Positions 6,582 through 8,260 of a DNA stretch of 8,260 nt are shown here, in pieces; position 1 is the stretch's first letter, and each line of letters opens with the position of its first letter. Origin of the DNA: Friedmanniella sp. (lineage in GTDB: Bacteria; Actinomycetota; Actinomycetes; Propionibacteriales; Propionibacteriaceae); the NCBI GenBank assembly GCA_025964935.1, contig JAOPXW010000052.1, positions 1 to 8,260 on the forward strand, in the 5' to 3' direction. The notes beneath the pieces are model-generated. The model was given only the letters and a program-made list of their open reading frames with translations. It ran no database searches and was not told where the DNA came from. The position numbers and the translations under genes were made by a program.

Positions 6582-8260
6582 GAGGACCCCACCGAGGAGT
6601 TCGCGGTTCGCGACGGCTCGGCCGACGTGGCCGGGTCCGCCCCGGCGCCCGGGTCCACCGGTGTCAGCAGCTCCACCGGTGACGACGGTGACGCCGGGTC
6701 CGCCGGTGGCGCCCCATCCTCCGGTGACGTCGAGTCCTCCGGTGACGTGGGTGACGTCGGGTCCGCCGGTGACGTCGAGTCCGCCGGTGACGTCGGGTGA
6801 TCCGCCCAGGGCGACAGCTCGGACCGGGACGGGTCGTCGACGGCGGAGGCGGCCCCGGCGGCCCCCACGGACGACGTCACCGTGGCGGCAAGGCCCGCCC
6901 CGCTCAGCCCCGCCGCGGGCATCGCGAACGGGGTCAGGGCCGAGGGCAGCACCGTCGGAGTCGTCGTGGGCTTGTCCATGATCGTCGTGGTGTGGGCGGA
7001 CTCGAGGCCGTCGGCCCGGACCCCGGTCGGGCCCACCAGGTCCCGGGGCACCAGCGGCAGGGGGGAGGTCTCCAGGATCGTGCCGGCCCGGCGCGGCAGC
7101 GTCAGGCGGAACTGCGCCCCGAGCCCGGGCCGACCCCACGCGGTCAGCCAGCCGTGGTGCAGGTTGGCGTCCTCCATGGCGATCGAGAGACCGAGACCGG
7201 TGCCCCCCACCGTGCGGGCCCGGGCGGGGTCCGCCCGCCAGAACCTGTGGAACACCTGCTTGGCCTGGGACGCCTCGAACCCGACGCCGTGGTCGCGTAC
7301 GGCCACGGCGACGGCGGCGTCGTCACTCTCGATCAGGATGTCGATGGGGTTGCCCTCACTGTGCTCGATCGCGTTGACCAGCAGGTTGCGCAGGATGCGC
7401 TCGATCCGCCGGGGGTCGACCTCGGCCTCGGCCGGGCCGGCGGCGTGCACCGTGATCTCCGTGCCGTACTTCTCGGCCAGCGGCAGGCTCGCCCGCACCA
7501 CCCGGGCCACGATGTCGCCGACGTCGACGGAGGTGACACTCAGCTCGGCCGCCCCGGCGTCGAACCTGGAGATCTCCAGCAGGTCGGTCAGCAGGGCCTC
7601 GAACCGGTCCAGCTCGGTCTGCAGCAGCTCGGCGGACCGGGCGGCGACCGGGTCGAAGTCCTCGCGCGAGTCATGCAGCACCTCCGCCGCCATCCGGACG
7701 GTGGTCAACGGCGTACGGAGCTCGTGGGACACGTCGGAGACGAACCGCTGCTGAACCGCCGACAGCTCCTCGAGGGTGTTGATCTGCTTCTCCAGCTCGG
7801 AGGCCATGTAGTTCATCGAGGTCGCCAGCCGTGCGAGGTCGTCCTGTCCGCGGACCCGCATCCGGTCGTGCAGGTTGCCCGAGGCCAGGCTCTCGGCGGC
7901 CCGGCGCGCGGCCCGGACGGGGGTGACCACCTGGCGGCTGACGAGACCGGCGATGAAGGTCAGCAGGATGACCAGGATGGCGCCGGTGGTCAGGACCGCG
8001 ACCCGGAGCACCTGCAGGGTCTCCACCTCCTGGTCGAGGGGGAAGACCAGGTAGATCTGGTAGCGGCCGGTTCCGGGCAGGGTCAGGGCCGAGCCCGCCG
8101 CGAGCCCGGCCACCGCGGGCTTGCCGTCGCGGAACTCCACCTCGGTCGGGGTGATGAGCAGGTCGTTGCTCTGCTCCACCTGCTTGCGCAGGGCGGCGGG
8201 GATGCTGCTGGTCGCGGCGTTCCCGGCGTTGATGGTCTGACCCCGGGCGAGGATGATGAC
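6578..8260 (-). CDS. mtrB: Sensor histidine kinase MtrB, 5' end cut by window edge, with extended C-terminal tail
   Basis: Membrane sensor kinase of the MtrAB system controlling cell wall and division genes. 560 residues are visible; frame +1 from 8260 begins V-I-I-L-A-R-G-Q, inside the extracytoplasmic sensor, so TM1 and the start lie off the right edge. In visible numbering: sensor remnant 1-83, TM2 about 84-107 (VLRVAVLTTGAILVILLTFI), HAMP about 108-160, and the HisKA H-box F-V-S-D-V-S-H-E-L-R-T-P with phospho-acceptor H179. The HATPase has N-box RNLLVNAIEHS (N296), G1 D-H-G-V-G (D323) and G2 G-G-T-G-L-G-L-S (352-359). All catalytic motifs are intact. After the kinase core (about residue 390) comes a tail of about 170 residues rich in Ala, Pro, Ser, Thr and Asp. 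Its last part has imperfect T-S-P-A/E-D-S/P repeats. By recollection the Mycobacterium MtrB tail is much shorter. An internal GTG at 8179 is not the real start, since coding similarity continues upstream. Confidence 0.96.
   Translation of the reverse strand, partial: VIILARGQTINAGNAATSSIPAALRKQVEQSNDLLITPTEVEFRDGKPAVAGLAAGSALTLPGTGRYQIYLVFPLDQEVETLQVLRVAVLTTGAILVILLTFIAGLVSRQVVTPVRAARRAAESLASGNLHDRMRVRGQDDLARLATSMNYMASELEKQINTLEELSAVQQRFVSDVSHELRTPLTTVRMAAEVLHDSREDFDPVAARSAELLQTELDRFEALLTDLLEISRFDAGAAELSVTSVDVGDIVARVVRASLPLAEKYGTEITVHAAGPAEAEVDPRRIERILRNLLVNAIEHSEGNPIDILIESDDAAVAVAVRDHGVGFEASQAKQVFHRFWRADPARARTVGGTGLGLSIAMEDANLHHGWLTAWGRPGLGAQFRLTLPRRAGTILETSPLPLVPRDLVGPTGVRADGLESAHTTTIMDKPTTTPTVLPSALTPFAMPAAGLSGAGLAATVTSSVGAAGAASAVDDPSRSELSPWADHPTSPADSTSPADPTSPTSPEDSTSPEDGAPPADPASPSSPVELLTPVDPGAGADPATSAEPSRTANSSVGSS
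6675..6803. repeat. 9/18-bp minisatellite inside the 3' end of mtrB
   Basis: Best part 6723-6797: plus-strand units GGTGACGTCGAGTCCTCC (6723-6740), GGTGACGTG (6741-6749), GGTGACGTCGGGTCCGCC (6750-6767), GGTGACGTCGAGTCCGCC (6768-6785) and GGTGACGTCGGG (6786-6797). Degenerate copies run back to about 6675. The period is a multiple of 3, so copy changes keep the frame. On the minus strand it encodes the Ser-Pro-Asp/Glu repeats of the MtrB tail. Confidence 0.8.

Noticed and set aside
4530..6800. A 756-codon plus-strand open frame antisense to comF and lpqB
   Set aside because: Same GC-driven shadow. It has no domain, ends in the minisatellite and opposes well-recognised genes.
6675..6803. CRISPR-like array
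   Set aside because: Units are 9/18 bp, contiguous without unique spacers, in frame in mtrB, and encode a low-complexity tail.
6582..7139. N-terminal extension of lpqB by 186 codons
   Set aside because: The extension is mtrB sequence read in another frame. It has no signal peptide at its start and would bury the lipoprotein signal that begins at GTG 6581.
6882..7754. Plus-strand 290-codon open frame opposite mtrB
   Set aside because: It is the antisense of the HisKA/HATPase region and shows Ser/Arg-rich shadow composition with no domain.

Overview
This is a high-GC actinobacterial chromosomal segment. All six genes lie on the minus strand, so transcription runs from high to low coordinates: mtrB (5' end cut by the right edge) > lpqB > comF > hpf > a YcaQ/AlkX-type DNA glycosylase gene > secA (3' end cut by the left edge). 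The order mtrB-lpqB-comF-hpf-secA is a known actinobacterial neighbourhood, also present in Mycobacterium, where mtrA lies just upstream of mtrB. The SecA and LpqB sequences look most like Nocardioides/Propionibacteriales homologues. That placement is from memory of family sequences, not from a search.

Layout. 6578-8260: the MtrB sensor kinase, with part of the extracytoplasmic sensor, TM2, HAMP, HisKA and HATPase, then an unusually long Pro/Ser/Thr/Asp-rich tail encoded partly by a 9/18-bp minisatellite. 4815-6581: the lipoprotein LpqB, whose GTG start overlaps the mtrB stop by 4 bp. 3925-4695: a ComF-family phosphoribosyltransferase. 3125-3754: long-form ribosome hibernation factor HPF, with a 170-bp leader region that holds a TAACGT-N-ACGTTA palindrome and a small hairpin. 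1842-3074: a winged-helix DNA glycosylase of the YcaQ/AlkX type with a Q-I-D motif, separated from hpf by a 15-bp-arm inverted repeat. 1-1655: SecA, residues 1 to about 551 only.

How they work together. MtrB is the kinase of the MtrAB system (cell wall and division homeostasis), and LpqB is its cell-surface partner that modulates signalling, which fits their translational coupling. SecA drives Sec-dependent export. HPF dimerises and silences ribosomes in stasis. The glycosylase is predicted to unhook or excise bulky alkylation damage. ComF-type proteins are linked to DNA uptake or recombination-related processes in some bacteria.

The window is mostly ordinary core genome, and I do not see a wholly new system. 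The points worth following are the MtrB repeat tail, the crosslink-repair glycosylase between hpf and secA, and the non-coding palindromes upstream and downstream of hpf. No stretch over 300 bp lacks a gene; the largest gaps are 1656-1841 and 3755-3924, both described. No tRNA, rRNA, CRISPR array or insertion sequence was seen.
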